64,000 bases of DNA from Sediminicola luteus (GTDB taxonomy: Bacteria; Bacteroidota; Bacteroidia; Flavobacteriales; Flavobacteriaceae). Location of the stretch: assembly GCF_002514735.1 (NCBI RefSeq), contig NZ_NBWU01000001.1, positions 1,054,001 to 1,118,000 of the forward strand. The letters are read 5' to 3'. Shown one piece after another: positions 27,089 to 36,292 of this stretch. Numbering within the stretch: position 1 is the stretch's first letter; every line of letters begins with the position of its first letter. The notes under the pieces were generated by a model. It made no database searches and was not told the DNA's origin. It saw only the letters and a program-made list of their open reading frames with translations. The position numbers and the translations under genes were made by a program.

Positions 27089-27865
27089 TTACTTCAGATT
27101 CACAAAAATTGGTCGTTTAGCTAAAGTACGATATTCCTTAACCCTTTGAAGGGATTCATCTCTTTTTAAACCATTTTCTTTCAAAATCATTTCGGCAAAC
27201 TCATACCAACTCATCACATCACCATCCGAAAAATGGTATAAACCAAATGGTTTTTTATTAAAAATAATGTCGCTTAGTATATGTTCGGCCAGTTCAAAGG
27301 TATCCGTAGGGCGGCCGAATTGATTGTCTACCACTTTTAATTGTTCACCATTCCCGGCTTTTTCGGCAATGGTTCGGTAAAAATTCTTACCGTATACCCG
27401 GCAGTACAACCATGAGGTGCGCACAATATAATGGTCACCCCAAATTTCTTGGATATACTGTTCCCCTTTTAGTTTGGATTTTCCGTATTCATTTATCGGA
27501 TTTGTTTTATCGTCTACCGTATAACCTTCTTCCTTTTCACCATCAAATACGTAGTCGGTCGAAACATGGATCAGTATGGTTTGGTTTCGTTTACAGGCTT
27601 CGGCCAAATTTCTCACCCCTTCGGCATTAATGGCAAAGGCCTTTTTAGGGTCTTTTTCTGCCCCCTCCACATCGGTATAGGCCGCACAATTGATACAGTA
27701 TGTATAATGACCATTGTCCAAGACATAATCGACCTTTTCCGGCTGTGTGATATCTAAGGCTTTGGTGTCTTTTAAAACAAAGTCGAAGTCGGTATAAAAC
27801 TCGGATATCTGGCCTATGGTCCATCCCAATTGCCCTTTGGCCCCTGTTACCAATATCCTATCCAT
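27089..27865 (-). CDS. rmlD: dTDP-4-dehydrorhamnose reductase, C-terminus apparently truncated
   Basis: The 258-residue SDR (ATG 27865, MDRILVTGAKGQLG) reduces dTDP-4-keto-L-rhamnose to dTDP-L-rhamnose. The Rossmann motif, CAAYTDVEGAEKD, HVSTDYVFDG and catalytic YGKSKLKGE are intact. Members are usually about 280-295 residues; this one stops after KRPIFVNLK, inside the conserved C-terminal KRP-x-S-x-L region. One base out of frame, the sequence continues SKNKIHGIYKDIL to a stop at 27052, which resembles the missing tail, so a one- or two-base indel near 27095 is likely. The gene sits at the edge of the rml block, next to the junction with the AT-rich pse cassette. The core enzyme may still work. 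Confidence 0.85.
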   Translation of the reverse strand: MDRILVTGAKGQLGWTIGQISEFYTDFDFVLKDTKALDITQPEKVDYVLDNGHYTYCINCAAYTDVEGAEKDPKKAFAINAEGVRNLAEACKRNQTILIHVSTDYVFDGEKEEGYTVDDKTNPINEYGKSKLKGEQYIQEIWGDHYIVRTSWLYCRVYGKNFYRTIAEKAGNGEQLKVVDNQFGRPTDTFELAEHILSDIIFNKKPFGLYHFSDGDVMSWYEFAEMILKENGLKRDESLQRVKEYRTLAKRPIFVNLK

Positions 27866-28406
27866 GGGCAAGCTGTTTTAAAAAAGGTAGCTGGGCGTCG
27901 CGACCAGATACAATGGGGGTTACGTGACCCAGTTTCCAGTCAATATTTAAATCAGGGTCGTTATACCGAATCCCTGCCTCTGCATTTGGATTGTAATAAT
28001 GGTCACATTTATACAGGCATATGGCCTCTTCACTTATAACTGAAAAACCATGGGCAAACCCTCTAGGAATAAAAAGTTGTTTGCCGTTTTCGGCCGACAA
28101 CTCTACACTGAAATGTTCTCCATAAGTTTTAGAGCGGAGTCGGAGATCAACGGCTACATCCAATACGGTCCCTTTTATTATACGAACCAGTTTGGCCTGA
28201 GCAAATTCACCTTCTTGATAATGTAGCGCCCTAATGACCCCCTTTTTAGAATAGGACTGATTGTCTTGTACAAAACGTACATCAACACCGGTTTCTATTT
28301 GAAACCGCTCTTCATGGAACGACTCAATGAAATAGCCACGTTCATCTTTATAAACCTTGGGCTCAATGACAAAGCAACCTTTTAAAGGGGTTTCCGTTAC
28401 CTTCAT
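27858..28406 (-). CDS. rmlC: dTDP-4-dehydrorhamnose 3,5-epimerase
   Basis: The 182-residue cupin enzyme epimerises C3 and C5 of the keto sugar from RmlB. DERGYFIESFHEERF, VRFVQDNQSYSKKGVIRALHYQ, with the catalytic His, and FIPRGFAHGFSVISE are diagnostic. It overlaps rmlD by 8 bp and is 1 bp from rmlA. Its length is normal. It is the third step in the dTDP-L-rhamnose block encoded at 27-30 kb. Confidence 0.97.
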   Translation of the reverse strand: MKVTETPLKGCFVIEPKVYKDERGYFIESFHEERFQIETGVDVRFVQDNQSYSKKGVIRALHYQEGEFAQAKLVRIIKGTVLDVAVDLRLRSKTYGEHFSVELSAENGKQLFIPRGFAHGFSVISEEAICLYKCDHYYNPNAEAGIRYNDPDLNIDWKLGHVTPIVSGRDAQLPFLKQLAHG

Positions 28407-28407
28407 A

Positions 28408-29268
28408 CTACTCTATTAAACCCAATAGTTTTTTACCATAACCGCTTTTCTCCAAGGGCTTGGCCAATTTTCTCAATTGTACGGCATCTATATATCCCAT
28501 TTCATAAGCCACGCCTTCTATTGCCCCGATTTTAAGTCCTTGACGCTCCTCGATTACCTCTACAAATTGGGCTGCCTGCATGAGCGATTGAAAAGTCCCC
28601 GTATCTAACCAAGCCGTGCCCCGATCTAGAATACTAACTTGCAATTTTCCGGCTTGTAGGTAGGCTTTGTTCACGTCGGTAATCTCCAATTCGCCCCGAC
28701 TACTAGGGGTAGTTTCATTGGCAATTTCAACCACCTGGTTATCGTAAAAATATATACCGGGTACCGCAAAGTTCGACTTAGGCTCTTTTGGTTTTTCTTC
28801 TATGGATATGGCCTTACCATTATGATCGAACTCAACGACCCCGTAACGTTCGGGGTCATGCACATGATAGGCAAAAATGACACCTCCTTCCGGATCGTTG
28901 TTGGCTTGCAACAAATCGGACAAACCAGTTCCATAAAAAATATTATCACCCAAAATCAGGGCCACTTTATCTTGTCCTATAAAATCGGCTCCTATGATAA
29001 AGGCCTCAGCCAATCCGTTGGGATTTTCCTGTACAGCATATTCAAAACGACAACCCAGAGCCGAGCCATCTCCCAATAAATCCCTAAAAAGCGGAAGGTC
29101 TTTTGGGGTAGATATGATTAAAATTTCCCTGATTCCGGCCCACATCAAGGTAGAAAGGGGGTAGTAGATCATGGGCTTGTCATATATGGGCATTAATTGC
29201 TTACTTACACTAAGGGTAAGTGGGTGCAAACGTGTACCGGATCCGCCGGCAAGTATTATGCCCTTCAT
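28408..29268 (-). CDS. rmlA: Glucose-1-phosphate thymidylyltransferase
   Basis: The 286-residue enzyme makes dTDP-glucose from dTTP and glucose-1-phosphate. The N-terminal [19 protein letters not shown] is the nucleotidyltransferase signature, with [20 protein letters not shown] and [12 protein letters not shown] following. Length and motifs match RmlA. It is encoded 7 bp after rmlB in the order rmlB-rmlA-rmlC-rmlD. Feedback inhibition by dTDP-rhamnose is known for the family. Confidence 0.97.
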   Translation of the reverse strand: MKGIILAGGSGTRLHPLTLSVSKQLMPIYDKPMIYYPLSTLMWAGIREILIISTPKDLPLFRDLLGDGSALGCRFEYAVQENPNGLAEAFIIGADFIGQDKVALILGDNIFYGTGLSDLLQANNDPEGGVIFAYHVHDPERYGVVEFDHNGKAISIEEKPKEPKSNFAVPGIYFYDNQVVEIANETTPSSRGELEITDVNKAYLQAGKLQVSILDRGTAWLDTGTFQSLMQAAQFVEVIEERQGLKIGAIEGVAYEMGYIDAVQLRKLAKPLEKSGYGKKLLGLIE

Positions 29269-29275
29269 ATATAAA

Positions 29276-30331
29276 CTAAGACTTGTATTGCTTTTCGTAA
29301 TATGCTAAATAATCACCGGAGGTCACATTCTTCAACCATTCGGTATTTTTGAGATACCAATCCATGGTTTCCGATAGGCCTTGTTCAAAAGTTACCGAAG
29401 GTTCCCATTTTAGTTCTTCCATAATTTTACTGGCATCTATGGCATATCGTAAATCGTGTCCGGGTCGATCTTTTACAAAGGTTATTAGTTTTTGGGAACT
29501 TTTGGCAGGTCTCACTAACTTATTGTCCATCAATTCACAAAGCAAACGAACCAAATCGATGTTTTTCCACTCATTATCTCCCCCAACATTATAGGTTTCC
29601 CCATTTTTACCATGATGGAAAATCGTATCTATGGCTTGGGCATGGTCCTTTACATAGAGCCAGTCGCGCGTATAATTTCCATCTCCGTATACGGGCAAAG
29701 TTTTGTTCTGGATAATATTATTGATAAAAAGGGGGATCAACTTTTCAGGAAATTGGTTGGGTCCGTAATTATTGGAACAATTGGAAATCACATAGGGTAA
29801 CCCATAAGTTTCACCATATGCCCTTACAAAATGATCGGAACCCGCCTTGGAGGCCGAATAAGGGGAATTAGGGTCGTAGGCTGTTTTTTCGGTAAAAAGG
29901 CCCGTATCACCCAAGGAACCATATACCTCATCGGTACTAATACTATAAAATCGTTTTCCAGAGGTATCTTTCCAATACTTTTTGGCGCTATTCAAAAGAT
30001 TTACGGTACCGATAATATTGGTTTGTACAAAGGCTAACGGATTGGCTATGGAACGATCTACGTGCGATTCCGCTGCCAAGTGGATAACCCCATCAAACTG
30101 GTATTGGGCAAATAGTTTATCCAGTAAATTAGTATCGGATATATCGCCTTTAACAAAAGTATAATTTAAAGACCCTTCAACATCGGTAAGGTTTTCGAGA
30201 TTACCCGCATAGGTTAAGGCGTCGAGGTTTACGATATGGTAATGCGGGTATTTCCTGACCAAATACCTAACCACATGGGAACCGATAAAACCGGCCCCTC
30301 CCGTAATCAATATGTTTTTAGACGTACCCAT
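29276..30331 (-). CDS. rmlB: dTDP-glucose 4,6-dehydratase
   Basis: The 351-residue SDR enzyme converts dTDP-glucose to dTDP-4-keto-6-deoxyglucose. It has [13 protein letters not shown] at the N-terminus, [10 protein letters not shown], the catalytic [10 protein letters not shown], and [14 protein letters not shown]. It opens the rhamnose block and lies 10 bp after the Wzz-like gene. The 4-keto product could also feed other deoxysugars, but RmlC and RmlD in the same operon point to rhamnose. Confidence 0.97.
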   Translation of the reverse strand: MGTSKNILITGGAGFIGSHVVRYLVRKYPHYHIVNLDALTYAGNLENLTDVEGSLNYTFVKGDISDTNLLDKLFAQYQFDGVIHLAAESHVDRSIANPLAFVQTNIIGTVNLLNSAKKYWKDTSGKRFYSISTDEVYGSLGDTGLFTEKTAYDPNSPYSASKAGSDHFVRAYGETYGLPYVISNCSNNYGPNQFPEKLIPLFINNIIQNKTLPVYGDGNYTRDWLYVKDHAQAIDTIFHHGKNGETYNVGGDNEWKNIDLVRLLCELMDNKLVRPAKSSQKLITFVKDRPGHDLRYAIDASKIMEELKWEPSVTFEQGLSETMDWYLKNTEWLKNVTSGDYLAYYEKQYKS

Positions 30332-30341
30332 ATCGTACGTG

Positions 30342-31346
30342 CTATAGTTTCTCTTTCACCTGCTTATTTAAAAAGGCCAATAAGGACCAAAAGAAATAGG
30401 CGCCAATCAACAAGGTAGGCAACAACACCAAACTATGTCCAAAAAAAGATTTTTCCACCTCTTGGGGCTGACCAAAATTAAAGACTTTAATGGTCTCTTG
30501 TAGTTCTCTTATGGCCACCTTACTGGAAGCATTGTTTTGTATTAAGTCGTTTTTTTGACTTAAGAGTGAAGGAATGTTCAATCCTTGCTCCCCACCCAAC
30601 ATTACCGTACCATCGCCTCCTTCTTTTGACTTATTGCCTAGGGCTTTGGTATAGTTATCTATAAGACCATCGATTTGTTTAATGACAATATCATTCTCTT
30701 TAATGCGTTGTTCGGTATTGGCTATATAAATTTCGCGCAACTCCTTAAAATGCGGATTCGCATTGATATAGTCCATTATCTTATGGGCCGCTTCCTGGCC
30801 CATTTTAGAATCTTTGAAATACACGGTAATCTTATGATTAACATAACTTGTGGAGAGTACTTCATTCTTAATTACTTGCTTTATGGAACTATCATTCTTG
30901 AGGTCCCCTAAATACTCCAAATATTTTAGTTGTTCTTCTAAATTAGCCTCGACCCCTTCTTGCTTCATAGGAGCAATTGCGATTTTTAATCCACCTATCG
31001 AATCCAAATCTATCCCAATTCCATTAAAAAAGTCAACGTCTTTACCTTTAATCTTACCTTCCAATTCCTGTACTACCCCATACAGGTAATCTTTACTCTC
31101 AAAATTGGGTTTGACGATGATTTCGGTCTTTTTAGTCTTGGTACTTATTTTGCTCAATCCATACCCAGCGGCCAAACCAATAATACCCAGTATGGCTAGT
31201 ATTACAAAGTTGGATTTGAAATATTGGAATACCTTAAGAATACCGATAAAGACCTTATCCAGGCCATTGCGGATCATTTGGAACAATTGGCCCAAATCGA
31301 TTTCATCGGATTGGGGGTTCGGGTTGGTAGGCAGTTGTTCTCCCAT
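30342..31346 (-). CDS. Wzz-like polysaccharide chain-length regulator
   Basis: The 334-residue protein (ATG 31346, MGEQLPTNPNPQSDEIDLGQLF; a start 12 bp upstream is possible) has a cytoplasmic N-terminal segment. A first membrane helix follows (~46-65, NFVILAILGIIGLAAGYGL), then a periplasmic alpha/beta and coiled-coil domain (~70-295) and a second helix near the C-terminus (SLVLLPTLLIGAYFFWSLLAFL). This is the Wzz/Chain_length_det layout without a cytoplasmic tyrosine kinase. It would set the modal chain length of the glycan made by the downstream Wzy-like protein. Its position is at the head of the nucleotide-sugar genes. Confidence 0.85.
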   Translation of the reverse strand: MGEQLPTNPNPQSDEIDLGQLFQMIRNGLDKVFIGILKVFQYFKSNFVILAILGIIGLAAGYGLSKISTKTKKTEIIVKPNFESKDYLYGVVQELEGKIKGKDVDFFNGIGIDLDSIGGLKIAIAPMKQEGVEANLEEQLKYLEYLGDLKNDSSIKQVIKNEVLSTSYVNHKITVYFKDSKMGQEAAHKIMDYINANPHFKELREIYIANTEQRIKENDIVIKQIDGLIDNYTKALGNKSKEGGDGTVMLGGEQGLNIPSLLSQKNDLIQNNASSKVAIRELQETIKVFNFGQPQEVEKSFFGHSLVLLPTLLIGAYFFWSLLAFLNKQVKEKL

Positions 31347-31347
31347 G

Positions 31348-33030
31348 TTAAGCTTCAAATATTTGTTTTAGTATCTTATCTGTTATCAAGTAGGTGGGTT
31401 TTACCCCAGTGGTTCCCAATCCGCCAGATGCCAAGGTGCTTCCGGTTTCCAACGGATTATCAGAGGCGTAGTAGGCATATCGTACCTTAACGTCTTCCCG
31501 TATACTCTTGCGTATCTTGGAAGCCGATTGTATGGCTTTTTGGTAATGTACCCCTTCCATTTCGAGTCCGATGACGTTCCAGGTGGATTCGTGAAAGAAT
31601 TTCAAGATGTCCTTATTCTGTAGGGAGGTACCCAAAACAGTGACCATACTGCCCTCCAACACCAAAAGATCGTGTCCTTTAAAATCTTCGGCACATAACT
31701 CATTTTTAAACGGATAATTGTCCCCGGATCCTTCAAAAATATGGGCCGATGGTATCATCAGGTCGCCCTTGCCCCCTTCCAAGATACCGGCCTTACCCAT
31801 AATGGAGATAGAGGCCACATCTAAATACATCGGGGTTTGTCCTTCCTTTTTATAGGGCTTTAAAAACTCGTCTATAGTCTCATAGGCCTGTTCGCCAAAG
31901 GCATAGTCCATAACGAATAGTACGGGCATTTTATCCTTGGGCGTATCTTTTGGTAAAGCAAAACAACAAGCCTCCTGACCTAATTTTGCCGAATCGAATA
32001 TTTGGATGTCTATATTGGTGCCTGAAGTATCCTTTTGGTAGATCATACCATTTTTCTTGGCAATCGTCTCCACCTTTTTTCTCAAATTGCCATTGCCAGG
32101 CGCACTTAAAGCCTCAAAAACTTCCAATGAATCGGCCTTTGGGAATTCCTTGGCCAGGGCCTTTTTCGCAAAAATGGAATTCATGACCGAATGCATATTG
32201 GCCGAAATAATGTGTATGGGCCGCTCCATCAATCCCTGCTTCATTAAGGTGTCCTTAATCGCATTCGCCCATTTTTCGCCATGTATATGATGGCCCAAAC
32301 GCTCGCGGAGAATGGGGCTGAAGGTAATCGCCCTTTTCTGGTAGTTCCGCTCTTCATCAATGGCCAATTTGCCCAACCAGTATACGATCTCCAAAAAGCG
32401 ATCGGGTTTCGACTTTGAAGCCAACTGGGTATGCATATCCATGGTTTCTTCAAAAGAACGACCTAGGATATTTGAGGTATGCACCAAGGCCACCTCCCTT
32501 TCGGTTTGGGTAAGTTTAGTTCCCTTGAGCGCGTTTTCGAGTTTTTCCCAATCGCGAATGGTCTTGCCCGAACTTTTGATCAATACCCGCTTACAGATCT
32601 TTTGCGATTCGATAAACAAAAAGGTCAAATGGGTAAGTATATCGTAAATGTCGGAACGCCCACGGGTAATCTCGATATTCATTTGCTCGTCATCGATACG
32701 ATAACAATTTCGACGGCGTTTCGGGGGCACTATGGGGGTAAAATGGGTACTGCCATAACCTTCTTCGGAGGTCAGATTGATAAAGCGGCATTGTTCAATT
32801 CCCTCTGGCAAACGTTCGAGTACGTAAACCAATCCGTTAAGCTCTACCTTCTCTTCGGCAATGGAACCATAAATCTCGGGGCGTAATTGTAACAAGGCAT
32901 TGCGTAAAGCCTCGCCAGATATACCCATAGGCTTATAAAAACCACGGTTAAACAAGTGTAACATGGTTATATAAAGCCGTTCTATGGCATTGGTAGATTC
33001 TTGGGCGCGGGTGGTGTTCTTCACGTTCAA
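31348..33030 (-). CDS. DUF6909-like protein, nucleosidase-like C-terminal part
   Basis: The 560-residue soluble protein is rich in conserved segments seen in flavobacteria: NAIERLYITMLHLFNRGFYKPMG, PPKRRRNCYRIDDEQMNIEITRGRSDIYDILTHLTFLF and LLVLEGSMVTVLGTSLQNKD. The last ~250 residues (VLFVMDYAFGEQAYETIDEFL, IGLEMEGVHYQKAIQ) resemble the nucleoside phosphorylase/MTA-SAH nucleosidase fold; E-M-E-G is the ribose-binding motif there. I believe this is DUF6909, which has no established function. It lies between the GH3 gene and Wzz on the same strand. A nucleosidase-type role is an inference from the C-terminal motif only. Confidence 0.7.
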   Translation of the reverse strand: MNVKNTTRAQESTNAIERLYITMLHLFNRGFYKPMGISGEALRNALLQLRPEIYGSIAEEKVELNGLVYVLERLPEGIEQCRFINLTSEEGYGSTHFTPIVPPKRRRNCYRIDDEQMNIEITRGRSDIYDILTHLTFLFIESQKICKRVLIKSSGKTIRDWEKLENALKGTKLTQTEREVALVHTSNILGRSFEETMDMHTQLASKSKPDRFLEIVYWLGKLAIDEERNYQKRAITFSPILRERLGHHIHGEKWANAIKDTLMKQGLMERPIHIISANMHSVMNSIFAKKALAKEFPKADSLEVFEALSAPGNGNLRKKVETIAKKNGMIYQKDTSGTNIDIQIFDSAKLGQEACCFALPKDTPKDKMPVLFVMDYAFGEQAYETIDEFLKPYKKEGQTPMYLDVASISIMGKAGILEGGKGDLMIPSAHIFEGSGDNYPFKNELCAEDFKGHDLLVLEGSMVTVLGTSLQNKDILKFFHESTWNVIGLEMEGVHYQKAIQSASKIRKSIREDVKVRYAYYASDNPLETGSTLASGGLGTTGVKPTYLITDKILKQIFEA

Positions 33031-33142
33031 TTCTCGTATTCTGTTATGCTAAATTACGGTTTATATTGTGTATTTCGGAATTGCCAAAAATGAAATCAGA
33101 AAAAACAACATACAATTAACCCAATTGCTTACCGCTTTTTTG

Positions 33143-34645
33143 TCATTCCAAAGCTCTAAATACAGACAAAGCATTGGCCACCTTGCGGTCATTACCCAGG
33201 CGTTGTACCTTGTTCTGTCCGCCCAAACGACCTACCGATTTCATATAGTCGATAAAGGCACCCCGCTTTAATGGGCTTACCTTTAAAGCTTGAAGCACTT
33301 TTCCATCTATCAAATCGAAATAATAGGAATTCTGTTCTTGTAGGGTCTGATCCAAAACAGCAATAAAAGTTTCCATGTCGGAAGGTTGTTTCTCGAACTC
33401 GATCAACCACTCGTGGTAGGGGAGCCCCCCCTCGGGCGGATTCGTCTGTGGGGCCACGGTAAATTCGTGTACCATGGCATCGGTGGCCGCTATGGCCTTC
33501 CGCATACTTTCTTCTACCTCTTTACCGATGACATGCTCGCCAAAAGCGGATATAAAGTGTTTAATCCGACCCGAAACAATTACCCGGTAAGGCGCTAAAG
33601 AAACAAATTGTACGGTATCGCCAATGTTGTAACCCCATAAACCTGCGTTGGTCGAGATAATCAAAACATAATTGACGCCCAGTTCCACTTCGCCTAAAGT
33701 ATACCGCTTGGCATTTTCTTCAAAAAATTCATCTGCCTTGATAAACTCATAGAAAATTCCTGAATCTACACACAAAAGGAGTCCGGGTTCGGTTTGGGTG
33801 TCTTGGTAAGCAAAAAAACCTTCACTGGCCGGAAAAATCTCAATACTATCTACCTTTCGACCCATCAGGTTCTCAAAGGTGGCCCGATAAGGTTCGTAAT
33901 TAACCCCACCATAGATAAAGAGATCGAAATTCGGAAAGACCTCTGCAATCTTCTTCCCGGTTCGTTGGGTAATACGTTCGAAATACATCTGCACCCATGA
34001 GGGTATACCGGCAATAACCCCCATATCTTCGGGTAAGGTCTCGTCAATGATCTTTTCTACTTTGGTCTCCCAATCTTCAATACAATTGGTTTCCCAACTT
34101 GGTAAACGGTTCCGTTGCAAATACCCTGGTACATAATGAGCCGAGATTCCGGATAGGCGGCCCAATTTAACCCCGTTTTTTTCATCCAATTCGGGACTAC
34201 CTTGTAAAAAAATCATCTTCCGCGTTACAAAATCGGCATTACCGGTTTCTTTTATGTAGGCCAGAATAGCATCGCGCGACGCCCTTACTTGTTCTTTTAT
34301 GGATACTTTGGTAATGGGTATGTATTTTGAACCTGAGGTAGTACCCGAAGTTTTCGCAAAATATGCAGGCTTGCCTGGCCATAATACATCGTTGGCGCCA
34401 TTTACGACCAAATCCACATAGTTTTTTAACCCTTCGTAGTCGCGTACTGGTACCCGTTCTTGAAAATCAGAAAAAGACTGAATGGTACCAAAGTTGTGGT
34501 CTTTACCAAATTTGGTGTTGGCCCCATTTGTAATCAAGTCCTTAAAAACCTTTTCTTGGGCAGCAATGGGATTTTGTATCCATTTAGCATTCTTACGGCC
34601 TACGTTCTTAGCGAACAACTTTGCCGCCAGTACTTTTAATTTCAT
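33143..34645 (-). CDS. GH3 auxin-responsive-promoter family protein
   Basis: The 500-residue protein belongs to the GH3 (PF03321) branch of acyl-adenylating enzymes. It has NAKWIQNPIAAQEKVFKDLI at the N-terminus, the ATP-binding AKTSGTTSGSKYIPIT, and IFPASEGFFAYQD with the conserved motif near the middle. The C-terminal part carries GRIKHFISAFGEHVIG. Plant members join amino acids to hormones. The bacterial members are common in Bacteroidota, and their substrate is not established. It lies 10 bp downstream of the M23 peptidase and 112 bp upstream of the DUF6909-like gene. An acyl-amide or acyl-ester ligase role in envelope metabolism is speculative. Confidence 0.88.
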   Translation of the reverse strand: MKLKVLAAKLFAKNVGRKNAKWIQNPIAAQEKVFKDLITNGANTKFGKDHNFGTIQSFSDFQERVPVRDYEGLKNYVDLVVNGANDVLWPGKPAYFAKTSGTTSGSKYIPITKVSIKEQVRASRDAILAYIKETGNADFVTRKMIFLQGSPELDEKNGVKLGRLSGISAHYVPGYLQRNRLPSWETNCIEDWETKVEKIIDETLPEDMGVIAGIPSWVQMYFERITQRTGKKIAEVFPNFDLFIYGGVNYEPYRATFENLMGRKVDSIEIFPASEGFFAYQDTQTEPGLLLCVDSGIFYEFIKADEFFEENAKRYTLGEVELGVNYVLIISTNAGLWGYNIGDTVQFVSLAPYRVIVSGRIKHFISAFGEHVIGKEVEESMRKAIAATDAMVHEFTVAPQTNPPEGGLPYHEWLIEFEKQPSDMETFIAVLDQTLQEQNSYYFDLIDGKVLQALKVSPLKRGAFIDYMKSVGRLGGQNKVQRLGNDRKVANALSVFRALE

Positions 34646-34655
34646 GCGAACGATA

Positions 34656-35525
34656 TCAATTAAAATCGAGGTAATCGGACGGATTCATAGGGTTACCATG
34701 ACTCCATAATTCAAAATGTAAATGGGGTCCGGTGGTCAGTTCCCCAGTGTTGCCTACCGAGGCGATTACTTCTCCGGCCTGAACGATTTCCCCTTGCGAT
34801 TTAAGCAGTTTTCCATTGTGCTTATAAATAGACAACAAACCATCTCCGTGTTCTAAGATAATAACATAACCTGTTTCGGCCGTCCATTCCGAAAGAATTA
34901 CGGTACCATTGGCCACCGCTTTTACCGGACTATCGACTGCCGCGGTAATATCTACGGCAAAATGTTTTTCCTGGGCGTTAAAGCCATTGGATAACATGCC
35001 GTTTACCGGAGGAAAAAAATTCAAAGTCCGATCGCGTACCTCGGTCTCGAACAGATTGTATTTATCTTCCAAGGCCACTTGGGCCCTAAGGATGGAATCT
35101 TCTTTTATTGGAGTTAAGTCCACCGTATTTGGGTCGAGTTTAAATTGTTCGAACAACGAATCGCGATTCACCTCATTATTGGCCACATCGCCACTTAAAA
35201 CTTTACGTACATTTTCTAAATACTGATTGGTATAATTAAGAACGGTAACCAAAGAATCCGTTTTATAGGTAAGCTCGGTGGCCTTGCGTTTCAAGGCGGT
35301 GGAAGAGTAACCCGGAATATATTCACGTAAAGGAGTAAAGGCGATTAATAAAGTCGTAAGTCCTATCAAAAAGATCATGGCAATAGTACCCGAAACAAAA
35401 ACATTTAACCTGCTTAGCTTAAAGGAAATCTTTTCTTCGAAAGTACTTTCGTTAAGGATGACCAACCGGTACTTATGCAGTAATTTCTTCTTGATTTCTT
35501 TAGTCTTGCGCTTCTTTTTGGCCAT
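34656..35525 (-). CDS. M23 family (LytM) membrane-anchored metallopeptidase
   Basis: The 289-residue protein starts MAKKKRKTKEIKKKLLHK (ATG 35525), has one N-terminal membrane helix (~43-64, VFVSGTIAMIFLIGLTTLLIAF) and a coiled-coil region. The C-terminal LytM domain has zinc ligands in KHFAVDITA (HxxxD) and GPHLHFELWSH (HxH), with all four metal-binding positions present. Such proteins cut peptide cross-links of peptidoglycan or act as regulators of amidases. It is divergent from tatA and is the first gene of the long minus-strand run. It lies just upstream of the GH3 gene. Confidence 0.92.
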   Translation of the reverse strand: MAKKKRKTKEIKKKLLHKYRLVILNESTFEEKISFKLSRLNVFVSGTIAMIFLIGLTTLLIAFTPLREYIPGYSSTALKRKATELTYKTDSLVTVLNYTNQYLENVRKVLSGDVANNEVNRDSLFEQFKLDPNTVDLTPIKEDSILRAQVALEDKYNLFETEVRDRTLNFFPPVNGMLSNGFNAQEKHFAVDITAAVDSPVKAVANGTVILSEWTAETGYVIILEHGDGLLSIYKHNGKLLKSQGEIVQAGEVIASVGNTGELTTGPHLHFELWSHGNPMNPSDYLDFN

Positions 35526-35675
35526 AAGTCTTTGTACTATGGTGAATACCAGAACCGACCCTATAGAATCGACTTCAGGTAATCGCTTCGCCAAATTTAT
35601 ACTTTTTAGCCTAGTCAATGGCCATATTTAGCAGTTAGGCCCTATCTTTTTAACGATTCCATGCTATCTTTTTAC

Positions 35676-35683
35676 TACATTTG
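35676..35683 (+). promoter_or_regulatory. -7 element of a tatA promoter
   Basis: TACATTTG fits TAnnTTTG and lies 18 bp before the tatA ATG. No clear TTG is seen at the right distance upstream, so only the -7 part is supported. Confidence 0.45.
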
Positions 35684-35701
35684 TTGCCTAAATCCTCTAT
35701 C

Positions 35702-35884
35702 ATGATAAGTTTGTTACCTTTTTTAGCCATCGGAGCCCCCCAGATCATCTTGATTGTGGTAGTAGTGCTTTTACTTTTCGGTGGTAAAAAAATCCCAGAG
35801 CTTATGCGCGGACTGGGAAGCGGAATAAAAGAATTTAAAGACGCCTCTAAAGACGATGAAAAGTTGGAAGAGAAGAACGATTAA
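35702..35884 (+). CDS. tatA: Sec-independent translocase component TatA/E
   Basis: The 60-residue protein has one N-terminal membrane helix ([34 protein letters not shown]), the hinge FGGKKIPEL and an amphipathic helix, followed by an acidic tail ([11 protein letters not shown]). It forms the protein-conducting part of the twin-arginine translocase at the inner membrane. The ATG at 35702 is preferred over an in-frame ATG at 35681 because the helix then begins at the usual position. It is monocistronic, bounded by a promoter element and a strong terminator. It is divergent from the M23 peptidase gene; tatC is not in the window. Confidence 0.93.
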   Translation: MISLLPFLAIGAPQIILIVVVVLLLFGGKKIPELMRGLGSGIKEFKDASKDDEKLEEKND

Positions 35885-35905
35885 TAATATACCCCCAATA
35901 CATAC

Positions 35906-35936
35906 AAAAAACCCCTGCTTTTTACAGGGGTTTTTT
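35906..35936. terminator. Terminator after tatA
   Basis: The 12-bp stem AAAAAACCCCTG/CAGGGGTTTTTT with a 7-nt loop ends in a T-run on the plus strand; the A-run on the other side would let it work in both directions. Confidence 0.9.
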
Positions 35937-35937
35937 A

Positions 35938-36292
35938 TTTGCCTTCACCAAATTTTGTTTTCCTACAAACATTTCAATCCAACTTCAATTTTAACGGGTT
36001 TGCTTATTCGATTTAGAGGTGTTCCAATTATCGATTAAGCGTTATATAATATAGCCTAATAGATAAACTGCACCATACAAATCTTTGTGTTTTTGTAGGA
36101 AATCGACTTCTTAAATAGTATAAAAACCAGCCTATACCTACTAAAAGGAGTGGGTTCACAACAATTTATTTCTCATCGGGGCTAACACAATTACTTTTAC
36201 GATTGTTGTTTGGTATACCTTACCCATACGGTAAAATCTGATTTTCATACACTAACCTTTACCATTCAACCGGAATTATAAGTAGGAGAATT
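35938..36292. other. Gene-free leader of the OmpA-like gene
   Basis: No gene is seen. TTTCCTACAAA (35958-35968) and its exact inverse TTTGTAGGAAA (36092-36102) are an 11-bp inverted pair 123 bp apart. No TTG-N19-TAnnTTTG promoter is recognised, although the OmpA-like gene must be transcribed from this region. Confidence 0.4.
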
